Source: Hermodice carunculata (lineage: Eukaryota > Annelida > Polychaeta > Eunicida > Amphinomidae). Taken from it: DNA of 64,000 nucleotides. Positions 1 through 11,683 of the stretch are shown in pieces; the stretch's first letter is position 1, and each line of letters opens with the position of its first letter. The notes below the pieces were generated by a model, which worked only from the letters and a program-made list of their open reading frames with translations, made no database searches and had not been told where the DNA came from. The position numbers and the translations under genes are program-made. The DNA lies in NCBI GenBank assembly GCA_964020975.1, contig OZ026614.1, positions 4,581,233 to 4,645,232 on the forward strand, written 5' to 3'.

Positions 1-972
1 AATTCCGCTTCTAGTGATTAAAGGTGCTAGCAGAAAGAATGTACTGATTGATGTTCTCATGGGCATGACTCAGCTCCAGATAATAGATCTTTAGATGAAG
101 GCGAAAAAGTATGCTAACAGTTTGTGAAGATAATGAACCTGGGTATTGTAACATTCCTGTCTCACAATGCTTTTTAAAATTGTAATTACTTTTTGAAGTT
201 TGATTTCTTTTCTTGTATGTTATGTATTTAAGATGTATGATACCATAAGCATACATTGTGATGATGCTAACAACATCATGATCAGTTGTTAAGTCGGAGT
301 TCCTCTGTTTAAAACAAGGAAACCTCAACTTATAAAACTGTCTTGCGAATACATTTGGGCACCTGAAAAGTACAGAATTCAAAATTCCTCACTTCTGTTA
401 TTTTTGTTCAGGATAACAATGGATTTTACCTCACTTTTAGTTACTAAATTACTGAATGTGGCCATTTCTATGCAGCAAAATGCACCATAAAAGGTGACGA
501 ATTTCAAACATTTTTATGGGCTGGGGCGATGCCCCTGGATCCTCTGAACACAGCTTTGTGCACATATATATATATGGTGTGTGACACATCTGGTGCCAAT
601 TTTGGCACTAAATGCCATATAGGGCTGGAGCCATATGGAAAACGAGGAGACCATTCATTATTCCTAATGTAACATCACTCTTTGGTCAAAAAAGCAAATA
701 ATGATGCGACTGTAATTTTTTCTGGCATTGTTAATGATGGAAAATTCACAATCCATTATATCTAATTGTCTTATTTATCATTTGTGTCTATATTTTCTTT
801 TTTAATTGGTCATTTATAAAATTGTGTTCAGATGTAGCTTAAATGTGGTTTTGGTCAGCAGATGGTGCTACTCAAGATTCTTCTCTCCTGTCAGCCTGGC
901 AGACTTCTGTTCAAACTGGTATGGGCTCAAAGTTTTACTGTATTTGAGGACGCTTCATTACTGTGTAGGCTA
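1..972. other. AT-rich single-copy DNA, no gene seen
   Basis: Only short open frames with no recognisable domain or convincing splice signals are present. A (TA)5 run lies near 565. I see no repeat unit, RNA gene or promoter that I can support. Confidence 0.6.
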
Positions 973-1076
973 AACACCAACATGGCCATGGAATTACCAC
1001 GATGATATATTGAAAAGATTCCTTAACACCAATAAGGCTATGGAGTTACCATGGTAATACATTGATAAGGTTAAAT
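973..1076 (+). repeat. 52-bp tandem duplication, two copies
   Basis: Two adjacent copies (973-1024 and 1025-1076) each begin aacaccaa, followed by a gcc/gct atgga motif, ttacca and a gata/aata stretch ending in an ataag/aaaag word. They are clearly related but diverged by many substitutions, so the duplication is old. It sits just left of the piggyBac-like element. Confidence 0.6.
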
Positions 1077-1095
1077 AGGTCTAAAAATTAGCCCC

Positions 1096-1335
1096 TTAAC
1101 CCTGTCCCCCTTGAATTAAGACTGAGTCAACAGCTTTCCTTGGCATGGGTTGGGCACTAACTGCCCAACCCATGCCAAGGAAAGCTGTTGACCTGGGGCA
1201 TGTGATCTTGATAAGTCTCATGTACATTTCTCAGTCAAATTGTTTTTCACAACTGTTGAAATTAGTTGAAAACAGTGAAGCAGACGACATTTGACCCCAA
1301 GCCGGTTTTGGCCGGTTTGAGGGGGAAAGGGTTAA
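1096..1335. mobile_element. piggyBac-like MITE, 232 bp, TTAA-flanked
   Basis: TTAA lies at 1096-1099 and again at 1332-1335. Immediately inside are CCCTGTCCCCC (1100-1110) and GGGGGAAAGGG (1321-1331), which are reverse complements except at one position. A short element with CCC-starting inverted ends and TTAA target duplications is the hallmark of non-autonomous piggyBac-superfamily transposons. There is no coding capacity, so any movement would have needed a transposase encoded elsewhere. Near the left end is a perfect 31-bp inverted repeat with a 5-base loop, listed separately. Family assignment rests on ends and target site only. Confidence 0.7.
1126..1192. repeat. perfect 31-bp inverted repeat (hairpin)
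   Basis: Arm 1126-1156 is the exact reverse complement of arm 1162-1192, separated by the loop ctaac at 1157-1161. The 31 paired bases have no mismatch. The arm starts gtcaacagctttcc and ends ggttgggca. It lies inside the piggyBac-like MITE. Transcribed from either strand it would fold into a stem of roughly microRNA-precursor length, but whether it is transcribed cannot be seen. Confidence 0.85.
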
Positions 1336-4300
1336 AGCACAGGGTGAAAGAATCTGCTCGCTGACCCTGTTCTCAGCTAGAAGATCCATGTTTCAATCTA
1401 ATCAGCTTCCATTGCTATTCCGATGGGGGAAGTAACGTTGGTCATTCTCTTACTCTGGTTTCCTATCACTGGGTAGGCTACTCATCTCGTTCAATCCGAT
1501 CTGGGACATTTGAATGTCTGCACAATATTCTTACGAGGTTTTCTGCCTGGTCTTCAGTGAAGTCTGATAGCTGCTTATTGTCTCATTTGAATTTAAAATA
1601 TACTAATGTATTGACTTGGTACTAATATTTATACACGCATACCCACATCGGGACCAAGCTTGTACCTGAGTACCCTAGTTATTGTATTACAGTGTTGCTG
1701 GGCCTGTATATAGAGCAGTCATGACAAAAAACCCTACTTCAATAACAATTTTATCAAAATGTGGATTTATAATCAATGTACATGAAAAAGGCTGTTATAT
1801 CACTGAATGAATGTGGTGTTACATAGCCAGCTGCATATATTCCAAGCACTGATCAAAGAAACAATCGATTATTAAGCAAACAATGCTGCACAGATAAAAA
1901 CAGCAATGAACTGTAAAGCAAATAATGGATTATATTTACTACATGCAATTGAACATATAGATTGTTTGTTACTTGAACACTTAACTTGTATTAACCACAG
2001 TGTTGTCATTTGTGCAAATAATGTTGTAATTGTGGTGTCCCTTTGTCGAGTTTTGGCCATATGCCTCGACTTTAGAGATGAATTGAAATAAAGTCCATTT
2101 CCATACTTCGTTTTAAGGGCACTATGACTATATTGTCGCATAGTTATAAACATTTGATTCAGGTGGAAATTGTGTGAAAAAAGAAGCAATTATTCAGTAC
2201 GCTGTCACAGTCTTTAAATAAGAAATTATGTATGGAATCTGAATTCGGCAAATGAAACTTTATGTTAGAAACCTAAAATTTCCTGGTCCCTGAGTACCAC
2301 GTTTTGTTTGCTGGTACCAACTGATAGATAATGTTTGGGTCTGGTATCCTGGTACCCAATCAATGCATTAATAAAAACAATGTTCACAATATTTAAGTGA
2401 TTTTTCAGGCCTTCATATGTGTATGATACATTCATAACAATGCATGGATGTGTCTCTGCTTCTAATATAGATAAGTGAGTGGCTTTTAACATACTTTTTT
2501 GTTATTGTGAACCCACTGGCTCCTTCTAGCACCAAAAAAAGCAGGATTTTGCGACCTTCCAAATCACATATACCCGTGCAAAAGGAACTATAAAATCTTT
2601 ACAAAACAGTTTGTCACTCTTTTTATTTTTAGCACTACTAATATGCACAAGGTCTAGATGAAATTTAGGGTCATTGTATGTGGATGATATGGACATGATT
2701 TTATGGTATACCATCAGATTTTTTTTTTGCTCACAGTCAAGTAGGGAAAGTTTTTGTAAATTCAAAATCGCAAAACTTAGTACTAATGAAACTATAAAAA
2801 TGTTTGGGCATGTTTATGCCTCCATATGGTAAAGCTAACCAGGAAATAATTCATGAAAGGCTTCCAGCATTCTTTACTTCATAACTATAGACACTGCATA
2901 CTTCCAGAAATTGTTTTGATATTTTGACTGGTGTGAATCTATCATCACATATCTACAGGATATCTGCTGGAGCCAAAGGGACCTTATTTTTCTTGTCTAT
3001 CCTCTATATAGAGCTGATATAACCAGCCGAGAAAGGAACTACAAAGATCCGATAATTGTACTAATACTGTATATGCTCCCAATTAGACTTCTGAAAATCA
3101 AAATTAGAGTTCCTCAGTTAAGATCGAAATGCGTACATGCACGTTTCTGTTGCTTTCTAATTTTGGTGTAGCTTGATGAAAGTATTTTTGAAGTTGTATA
3201 GTTTTGATCTATGAGTAGTTGCATATGCAGAGCAAAAAAAAAAATATGCTAATTTAATGAATATGCCAGTATACAAGACCTAGGAATAGGAGGACATGTA
3301 TTTCATATTTATCGATTTTTCAGTAAAATCCAGTGTGGAGTTCAAAGAATGACGCTCTTTTATTCCAAACGCCATGGACAAAACTAAAAAGTGTCCTCCA
3401 AATTGTCCCTATTGGGTCCAAACTGGGATAAAAGTCTTCAATTTTGAAAATTAAAGTTTTGGATATGCAAATTATCAAATTATAACTTTACAGTTTCATG
3501 ATTTTAAGTATTTTGAAGACATGTGTCACTATGACGTGTTTTCACTGTATGTAAATTATATAGGCCTATAATGCACCAAGAGATTGTCGAAATTCCTTTA
3601 TGACAAATCTATACTGCGATCTAGTTAGCCGAATGTGGCTCGAAAGCGTTATGATGGGCTATATAGCTCTGCTATTGACTTTCTTTTCATAAAGCACAGG
3701 CAACTCAACAGGAAAATCTACCAACAAAATAGACAGGGTAGGTTTACCTTTATATATTAATGTTCAAGGTCCAGGCAGGATGCTCATATGACACTTGCTT
3801 TAAATGGGTAATAGTAGTTAAATAATTTACATTTTCTTCATGGCCTCACATTGCCTTGCCAATCCAATCTTGTAGCTATCGCATTTTCTATTTGTTTGGG
3901 CGCCACAAGGACGAATTGTAGGCCTATGGCTGTAGCATTTTATAGAATATCTGGCGGTCAAGTGCAATGTCATTATATGTCAAGCTCAACAGTCAATTAA
4001 ATGAACAGGAAATCTTTGATTTATTTACTACTGTTCGATTCAATTTTAGATAAGCCCATAATCAACTTAATTTCATATCTTTTCCTTTAATTCAAATATC
4101 TTAAATTCAATTTCAATCTAAACTTGAATTTTAGGTATTGAGGCCTATAATTGAATTTAATCTACATATGTATCTAAAATTGATTTGAAGACATCTTCAG
4201 ATTGAAAAAGCTTCCCTTGAGCAGCCGTCTCACTGTTCAATGCTTCCTTATAAAGATAATGTTTAATAATGGATTTGCGATAAAACCAACAAACGCAAAA

Positions 4301-5440
4301 AAAAAAACACCCTTCGATCCTAATGTTAACTACTAACTTAAAGTCCTTGTGGATATCATTCATGTAAGTTTTCTAGACTCTACTGCTTTAACTGTATGAA
4401 ACCCAAATATACAACTTCCGCAGGCAGTATATCATATTGGAGAGATTTATTGCATGTTTGCTTCTCTTAATCTTTGCAAAGGTGTTTTTGTGCTAAGTAA
4501 CACGACCCTTTGAATTGTCAGATTCAATGACCATGCATTTGATGAAAATGGAATACATAAGCCCTTTGATATTAGTAATACGATCCTACCAATTGCTCAA
4601 ACCAGCAGTCATACTTATATCAAAATGGTTCACATTTCTAAACCTTTAACATATGGTTTACAGTTCTTACGTATAGGCAGTGGAGGATTTTGGATCTGCC
4701 TTCATTTACATGATCATGGGTTCCAAAACTGTGCATTATATTGATTTTCTGTGCAACATTTGGATAATCTGAATTGAAAGTGTACTTGATTACTCACGAT
4801 TTGTCAAAGCAATCCTGAAACAAGAGCAGAGGACAGGAATTTGTTAATACTCAATATATTTCACTTTCGGAAAGCAATACCAATTCTGAAAGTTGAGTCT
4901 GGTTTTGAGACAAGGATATCTGTTCGTAATTAATTCGTAGTCTCACATAAACCGTCTCCAATCTTTTAAAGCTGTTGTTTTCATGGCGATAAACCTACCA
5001 AGAGATTTTGCTGGCGTTGCAACTTGCAAATTGTTATCATGCTCGGATACATTAGTTTTTTCCAAAAGCAAGGGGAATCAACTTTACATATTCTTATTTT
5101 TGCATTTGGTGTTTTATATAGTTTCAGACGAATATGATAACTTTCGACGTTCATTTTTCCATGGATGAAGTGGATTACATTAACACATGCAATCATAGTA
5201 AGACGTCAGGGCAAGTGTGGCTTACGCTGGTAGGTCTAAAATATGTGCCCAGTCGACGCAAAGTAAGATCAACCATTCAGAAATAACTATTGACGTAACC
5301 TACCGTGTTCCTTGAAGGTAATTATAAGAACAAAACGTCCTTTAAAATGTATTCATTGCTATTTGATGACGGGCATCTACAATGCCCGCTTCTATGGCAA
5401 GCCCTTCAGCATTCATGCCATATTTATATAATTCTGTAAA
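1336..5440. other. AT-rich intergenic or intronic DNA, no gene seen
   Basis: About 4.1 kb with only short open frames, none carrying recognisable domains or paired splice signals. AGGCCTA-type words occur here (near 3561, 3921 and 4141), as do a few short A-runs. I see no transposon ends or RNA genes. Confidence 0.6.
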
Positions 5441-5830
5441 TATCCTTTTCACATTGTGAAACCGTATTTTAAATGTGTAGATAAGATTTTCATATGTGGC
5501 AAATAATTATATCATTTTTAACATACGTAAAAAGATTTACACATAAGTCGAATGAAAATGTTATTACACATATGTGTTTAAATTTTACTCATGTGAAATG
5601 ACGGCATAATTACACATATACGCTTTTATACACATGCGAATTAGCTATATACACAGGTGAAATGAACTTCATTTTACGTAAATGAAAAACTTCTCCGCAT
5701 TTGTGTAAAACATTTATTTATGTGTATAATTCGTCTTCACAAATGTCAAAAATGATTATTTTAACATATATGTGAAAAAGATTTATATAGATGTTAAATA
5801 AACTCGAAGAAAATATTGTACACTGAAAAT
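5441..5830. repeat. degenerate ACACATGTG palindrome-rich zone
   Basis: Variants of acacatgtg, catatgtgt, catgtgaaa and tttacaca recur every 20-50 bases, for example acacatatgtgt near 5576 and catgtgaaatgac near 5591. A second smaller patch with the same words is at 6277-6355. This looks like an old, decayed family of short palindromic repeats built on a TTTCACATGTGAAA-like core. It is not a clean tandem array, and the boundaries are approximate. Confidence 0.5.
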
Positions 5831-7033
5831 GCCTGATCCCTGATGATCCTCTCGCGTCACATTTGGGTAATTTTTTCCTAAGCAAGATAATATGCTGTGA
5901 CTAGCGCCAACCACAGCCAAACTAGATACAGTATTATCAAGATGTATCTGCTATGTATGGTGGTTATTGCACCAGAGCTCTACAAACAATTATGTCTGGA
6001 TTAGGAAATTGGAAAATGCAACAGAAAATGTTACCGGTAAAAAAGGATAAATCCAGGAGAGGAAATTTACATTTATAAAGAACTCTCTGGGTGCACTTAA
6101 AAAAAGCTCATCAGGACAAATGGTAGAGTTTTGAGCTTGTTATCCAGGGACTGTAGAATATGAGGCGACAGTGAAGCTCCTTCACAAGGGAGCTGCACTC
6201 CCTAAAATAGACCATACAGACACATGGCGAAGCTAGGGAGCATCCAGTGAGGCTAATCTTTTAACCATAAAATTAACACCATGTTAAATATGTACAACAG
6301 ATTTACACCCATGTGAAATAATTTTACATGTATGATTATGATTTTATATCACATGTGCCGAGCTTGTACATATATATAAATCTAGAACCAGTCCAATAAC
6401 TCTTGATTTATAAACGTTTTATACAGCAAGATGACTTAATATGATTTAGGTCAAACATTGTAGTCAAAGAAGGCCTACACAGTCGTTCCTCACCTTTTTG
6501 AAGTCTTATTGGTCAAAAGCTGAAAGAGTCACATATTCACAACGTTTGTCGTAAGAATTCAAAACCACAAAAATAGTGTCAGTTTATCTATTTGCATAAA
6601 ATTTATGACACTATTTTGACTTTCAGGTTTGGACCGGATACTATCACAAGTTCAAATAAGAGATGAACCACTATTCTGACAAATTTAGTTGCTGTCTTTG
6701 TAAGGAAGGATAGCTTGATACCTCTAGTAGATAAAAAGCCAAGTTAAGGATATATATCAGGTTACAATGGGTTAAACCATCACTTTTGCTATTTTCACAC
6801 ATGTTATGCACTTTTCCTTTAAGTTTTGTATGCCGGAATCAGATTTCAGGTTGTGTAAAGGAAAATTGTGAATTTTGGCAAAAGTATTGGGCCTGGTTCT
6901 CACTGTTTGGTGTGGCTTCGGCTGGGGACTAGCTAAGCTTCTAAGCCCCACCCTGCAGGAATCCAACAGGAGCCTCATTTACATACAGCAGATGTGAGCG
7001 CTTCTGCGCACGCTCCGCACAAGCAGACTACGA
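5831..7033. other. no gene recognised; includes 3' side of the transposase fragment
   Basis: AT-rich DNA with short frames only. The zone 6772-6978 has a short minus-strand open frame directly downstream of the Mutator-like ORF, but it shows no transposase similarity that I can recognise. The continuation of that transposase is therefore missing or lies beyond an intron I cannot place. The palindromic patch 6277-6355 belongs with the ACACATGTG zone. Confidence 0.5.
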
Positions 7034-7558
7034 TCAGCTGGGCAGGCAAACCCCATTATCGCTTTGTGTACAACTCTCGTTTGAACATATTAATGTTAAC
7101 TCAACCTTCCATCCTCTTCTTGCGCCAATACTTGTTCTTTCGCTCAGTTTCAGAGTTCCAACTTTACAAGTTGCACACACAGCAACGGCATCAACACAAG
7201 CCTGCAACTGAGAACAGTCCCATAATCGGTATCCCTCTGGCTGTTCATTCACATCTCCTTGTTCACAACAATCTGTAGATCTAGCCTCGTGGACCACAAA
7301 GTCTCCGAGTTTCTGGGCACTAGCACTGCAAAATCGTTTTTCCAGACCGGGTTGGCTTGTGGATGTTGTGGTGTTCACCCAATCAGTATCTGTCACCTTG
7401 GCCGCGACTTCGTTCGACCCTGACCCAGCAATGCCAGACTCGCCAGGGGTCTCCGTGAGGCTCACGTCGGGTTGCAGGGTCGTCTCTACTGGAGGGAACT
7501 GATTGTAGTATGATCCTAGATCAGATGCTTTGAGTTCACTTGCAACTGACGCGGGCAT
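7034..7558 (-). CDS. Mutator-like transposase N-terminal fragment
   Basis: The 174-residue frame has an acidic, Ser/Thr-rich N-terminal half followed by a cysteine module: YRLWD at residues 110-114, CATC at 128-131, then a beta-like LTLIC ending at Cys158 and NESC ending at Cys163. The order (YxLxD, CxxC, basic/Leu segment, LxCSNxxC) matches, from memory, the zinc-ribbon-like start of the 'Mutator-like transposase domain' proteins common in marine invertebrates. Those proteins are several hundred residues longer, so the catalytic part is absent here. The frame closes at 7034 after a possible donor (GGTTTGC, near residues 169-170). An upstream minus-strand ATG at 7590 opens a basic peptide (QRKKKPRADR) in another frame, so the true start may have been displaced by a small indel. 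Most likely this is a relic of a plain DNA transposon; an exapted exon is possible. Confidence 0.55.
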   Translation of the reverse strand: MPASVASELKASDLGSYYNQFPPVETTLQPDVSLTETPGESGIAGSGSNEVAAKVTDTDWVNTTTSTSQPGLEKRFCSASAQKLGDFVVHEARSTDCCEQGDVNEQPEGYRLWDCSQLQACVDAVAVCATCKVGTLKLSERTSIGARRGWKVELTLICSNESCTQSDNGVCLPS

Positions 7559-7808
7559 CGGTCTGCCCTAGGTTTTTTCTTTCTCTGCATCTTTGCAATA
7601 GCACTTTCTAATCACACAAATGTAAGCCATGATCCTCTGAACTTAATAGAAACTTTCTGAACTGAGACTGAAGTTCCGATTTACTGACACCTATATTGGG
7701 CCCCAAGCAAGACGGCAAACATCATAAAACCCGGTTAAAACCCGGTTGCCCCATAACCACCTGTCAGTCATTTGTCGGCCAATCAGGGTAAACTTGAAAA
7801 CCCCCAAC
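7559..7808. promoter_or_regulatory. short head-to-head spacer, possible bidirectional promoter
   Basis: This 250-bp spacer separates the minus-strand Mutator-like ORF from a plus-strand candidate first exon. It contains a perfect tandem duplication of AAAACCCGGTT at 7726-7736 and 7737-7747, and GGCCAATCAGG (a CCAAT-box match) at about 7778-7788. No TATA box stands out. The promoter role is inferred only from position and these motifs. Confidence 0.3.
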
Positions 7809-7920
7809 ATGGAATCCAAAGTGACAGATGAGCACGATTATAACATTTTTGGATGTAAAACCTCTAAAATAAAGCATTCTTTGAAGTTTGATGCTCCAAA
7901 CTTGTCCATTTACTCAACAG
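7809..7920 (+). CDS. candidate first coding exon, unrecognised protein
   Basis: An ATG in a good context (CCCCCAACATGG) opens 37 codons beginning M-E-S-K-V-T-D-E-H-D-Y. The exon ends ACAG|GTAGGA, a good splice donor, after one base of the next codon (phase 1). The following candidate exon at 8091 starts with the two bases that complete that codon, so the join is in frame. The peptide is polar and lysine-rich with no domain I recognise. A CCAAT-like box lies about 25 bp upstream. The support is purely structural; no transcript or homolog is known to me. Confidence 0.35.
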
Positions 7921-8090
7921 GTAGGAGTGCGTAACGGAATACCAAGGTGTCATTGCGATCAAAGGCCCAAAGAATAGCTTAAGTCCTATTGAAGTCGGCA
8001 TTTGCTTTGAAAGCGTTTTTATCGGCATCATTCGTGGCCTTTGTTTCTCAACTTCTTGTGAAATCAACTTCGTCAGTTTTGCTCATATAG

Positions 8091-8206
8091 ACCTGGGGTT
8101 TGTGGCAAACTGTTCACAAGAATATAATCTTTTAAAATGTGTCTCAGATTTTTTCTATGTTGAGTGGTTTTCTCTCCACTGCGAGCAAAAAGTCAAAACC
8201 TTTGAT
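8091..8206 (+). CDS. candidate second coding exon, unrecognised protein
   Basis: The exon begins after gctcatatag, preceded by a pyrimidine-leaning tract, and ends GAT|GTAAGA, a strong donor. Its 116 bases continue the frame of the 7809 exon across a 170-bp intron, giving D-L-G-F-V-A-N-C-S-Q and ending K-V-K-T-F-D. Cys residues and an F-F-Y-V-E-W-F-S segment are visible, but I recognise no family. The frame stays open past the donor to 8359, so intron retention or a false call is possible. No third exon was found with confidence. Confidence 0.35.
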
Positions 8207-9584
8207 GTAAGAATGGAATGTCATCTTTTCAACTTTAGACGTGAGTATCTCCACAATAGCGCAAACAATGAAAAAAGTGAGACACGTTTGTGTAGAAAAT
8301 CATGTCTGCTAGCTTTTGCAACAGAAATGCACATGCTCAAGCTCAAAATAAAAAAGTAGATTTAGCAATTGTGTGATTTTTTTATGATCACTTTACCTGA
8401 TTGTTGTGTCAACACAGAACTGGTAAAAATGAAAATGCTATCAACTTGTTCCCAGATTTGTTAGCTTTCAGTAAATATATCGTTTATGGTACTTTTAGCG
8501 TATTTTCAGACTTTTATTAAGTCATTTGTAAGACTCACGCCTAACCTGATATATACCCTTAAGTACAATGGGGGTCCAGATTAAGCTTTCATCTGTTCCT
8601 TGGTATCCACATTATGCTTAGTATGCTGATAAGGACAGCGCGGTACGGACTTTACCCATATGGTAGACAAAGGAAATGATTAACATCCGCTGTTATCTTG
8701 TCTTGGTCATTAATTAAATACCTTTCCAATTAATTGTTTATCAGTGATAACGCTGGGCTGCATACTGTGCCTCATTATACAGCTACTTGTTCCCAGTTCT
8801 AAGGGAAAGTTTCTAGCATCGAATAGCCAGCCTTTCTTGGCGCCCAAAGTACCCGAGGGACCCTGTTGACCTCGACAGTTATATTCTCTGGAACTATAGG
8901 CATGATGGTACTTTAATAAACGTCTGTTCACATCGAATATTACTGTAGCATCCTTACTGTAATTGAGAGCCCGTACTACTTGAGTAGTTCTACTTTAGTC
9001 AAAGTTAGCGTGTAGCTACTATTTGGTGCCACAGTATCTCACATGGTTTCGCTCAGAGGTCTGTTGGAATAATAATGTTGATGCACTTGGCACAACCTCA
9101 TACTAAAAAAATTCTTTTTCGGACCACGAGCCAAATTATTTATGATGTACTCATTGGGTGTATCATCTGAGTATTTATGTATAGCTTTACCGCCACATTT
9201 TATAGTCTTTATAATGTAACGTTACATTGCTGCCGTTCCTGGCAAAATGAGAGTTGTATAACTGCAGGACTAAAGTTGTGTGCATAGTAGACGCTAATTC
9301 ACCGACGTATCAATTATCTCCCAAAGTGTTTGCCTATTACTGGCCATGTTCTTTGTAGTTGATTGTAGTGCCCATTATAATCCCTAAGAGCTTTAAAACT
9401 ATCAATATGGTCTATTGCATTATAACCATACTATTTACATCCCAGCGATTACATGGGATGCCTAGTATTTCAAGCTCATACATACCTATGCACTTACGGA
9501 AAATATAATTTAATGCTTTTAGTATGTGTTCTATGTGACTGTTATCTTTGCTGATTGATTGGCAACTTATTACTCTGCTTTAAT
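8207..9584. other. AT-rich DNA, nothing recognised
   Basis: I see no splice-supported open frame, repeat array or RNA gene. If the 7809-8206 gene is real, this may be intron. Confidence 0.5.
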
Positions 9585-9622
9585 CTTTCATCAGCTGTAT
9601 ATTTTATATTTGGCACGAGCGG

Positions 9623-9687
<65 letters not shown>

Positions 9688-10299
9688 ATTGGTGGGAATT
9701 CCTTAGGTTTGTACAGGTGTCTAGCTGTAACTGCTTATATAATGATTACTTGGACTGAATATAATGCCTCTGTTTGTTCTCCTTCAGCTAAACACTAGCA
9801 GGTGGTTTGACTAAGGTTACCTTTCAAACCTGGAAAGGGTACATGCTAGTTCAGGGGTAAGCCAAATTATTCTTATCTGAACTTGTATAATGCAAATTTA
9901 GTAATTATGTTTTGTTTGATAGGTATTCTTAATTCATATTGAAGCTGTGCACAGCTTCACCTATTTAGCACATTCATCATTTGTCAGTTCGTATTCATTC
10001 ATTATTATATAGGTTGTGTTTGCTGGATATTTAACTTAGACAAGGACGCGCTACTCAGAGAGACATGTACGGGTGTAAGCTCCGAAACCTGTTTGAGTAT
10101 TACCCCCTGAGGACCTTTTACTATACTTGGGCTAATGAAGTGTATGTAAAAATTTTTACGCAGGAACATGGACAATACGTAAAATAGTACCTGCATACTT
10201 ATACAGGTTGGGCAGTAACAGGTTAGCTTATGAACAGTATCAAGTTAGAACTACGGAAAAGGGAAATGACAACTGGGAAGTGTTTGTAGACAATAAGAC
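9585..10299 (+). repeat. left arm of a long imperfect inverted duplication
   Basis: Read on the plus strand, this arm matches the reverse complement of 14433-15090 over its whole length. Anchors shared in order are actgaatataatgcc, gttcaggggtaag, aaatttagtaattat, ggtattctt, an agagagacat(g/a)tacggg word and gacaataagac. The arm has an inserted (TA)n tract and its coding-like segment carries stops, whereas the right arm keeps an open frame. It is a degraded duplicate of unknown origin. Confidence 0.65.
9626..9684. repeat. (TA)n microsatellite
   Basis: About 29 uninterrupted TA repeats. It sits inside the left inverted arm at a point where the right arm has none, so the tract arose or expanded after the duplication. 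Confidence 0.97.
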
Positions 10300-10413
10300 T
10301 CAAGTATACTCTATATACATTTAAATACATGGGTAGCGCACGGTAAGTATGGAGTAAGAAATGCGGAATAGCGTCGTAACGTCTAGGATGTGGTTTAGAG
10401 GATACGACTCTCG

Positions 10414-10503
<90 letters not shown>

Positions 10504-11429
10504 GTAAACCAAAATCCAGTGCATGGGAGCCAAAGATTTTTTATTAAAATTACTAACACTCCAAACCCCACTGTGCCACTATACTGTATATCCATCTTTT
10601 GGTTACTTATATGCTCCTACCTATCTTCAGGATTCTACAAATAACTTTTATTGACACATAACTGACCATACCAGTGTTACCAAAACATACCACTATATTT
10701 ATAAAAACATACGATGGTACTTCCAGTAATCATTAGTCGTTTCTAGAAACATGCTCACATCAGCCACACATCACTGAGAGACTGGCCAATGCTAACCTGT
10801 GACACGTCCTCTTGCCACACAATACTGTGCTTGGACGCCTGTCTGCTAAAGGACTGGTAACATAGCATTACTTATTATAGAGTGTCCCATATACCAAGAC
10901 GTTGGACAACCGGCAGCGTGGATGTTTGATTCAAAGCCATTTTCCCACTATTTCCGAATATTTATAGTACGTTTGTAAGTTTCAAACATAACTAAATGCA
11001 AAGCAAATTCATGCAGCCGTCTATTTGCATTTTAGATGACAGCAGTACATTTCTTTTATCAAACACCAACGTGAGCAAAAAAAGAGTGCCGAAAGTAATT
11101 AAAAAAACTAAAATTTTCAGTTTGATCACTCATTTTAATAGTGCTAAGCAGGATATCAACCATTCCTGACATCCATCATCAAAGCAGCTGCTTTTTCAAA
11201 CCTTTAATGAAAATTTCGTACCAAATGGAGTTTTGCTCTGCTTAGTCCAAAGCTAAGTAATCACCAGAAAAAAGATGGTCAATAACTAATAATAAGATAT
11301 AAATTGGTAATCTGAAATGTGCAAGTTTCCTATAGACAGTTTTTACTGCAATGTGTTAATTTTTTTGTTTTTTTTTGTTTTTGTTTTAGTCTTTGTTCCT
11401 GTAATTGGTCATTTTCAAAGTTGTTCTAG
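10300..11429. other. between inverted arm and exon A; no firm gene
   Basis: It contains a (TA)n tract (10418-10501) and a short open frame at 10883-10978 that looks protein-like but whose donor phase does not fit the next candidate exon. A T-rich run lies at about 11360-11388 and could serve as a distant pyrimidine tract for exon A. Confidence 0.45.
10418..10501. repeat. (TA)n microsatellite
   Basis: About 42 uninterrupted TA repeats, just inside the inner end of the left inverted arm. Confidence 0.97.
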
Positions 11430-11683
11430 ACTTTGGTTGCTACGGGAGGGAATACATCAATACTTTTAGCTTAGACATGCTGAAAAAGATGCCAAGGAAA
11501 TGGTTCGACCTGGCGTTTTTTCTGGACAAGTTATGGGTAAACAGGCGAACGTTTGCAATGACCTATAGTGATTATCAAAAAGGCGATAATTCCCAACCTT
11601 ATGTCATGCTCGTGAAGATCTGGTCCGTGTACCAAATTTTCGAATGCTGGACAACTATATTGCCTAACCCTGCGAGGTGGAAG
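11430..11683 (+). CDS. candidate internal exon A, unrecognised protein
   Basis: A frame open from 11405 encodes an aromatic-rich peptide (F-G-C-Y-G-R-E-Y-I-N early; M-P-R-K-W-F-D-L-A-F-F-L mid; N-P-A-R-W-K at the end). A TAA immediately upstream (11402) forces any acceptor to lie downstream of it. The best is ttctag|AC at 11429/11430, behind a long T-rich tract; an alternative is caaag|TT at 11420. The end AAG|GTACTC (phase 0) fits exon B, which starts in phase 0. The composition looks like real protein rather than random translation. No domain is recognised, and no upstream exon was found that matches the phase. Confidence 0.45.

Noticed and set aside
10883-10978. Extra upstream exon (C-P-I-Y-Q-D-V-G...) for the exon A-C gene
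   Set aside because: Its best donor (GTAAGT) leaves phase 2, whereas exon A needs phase 1; other donors are weak.
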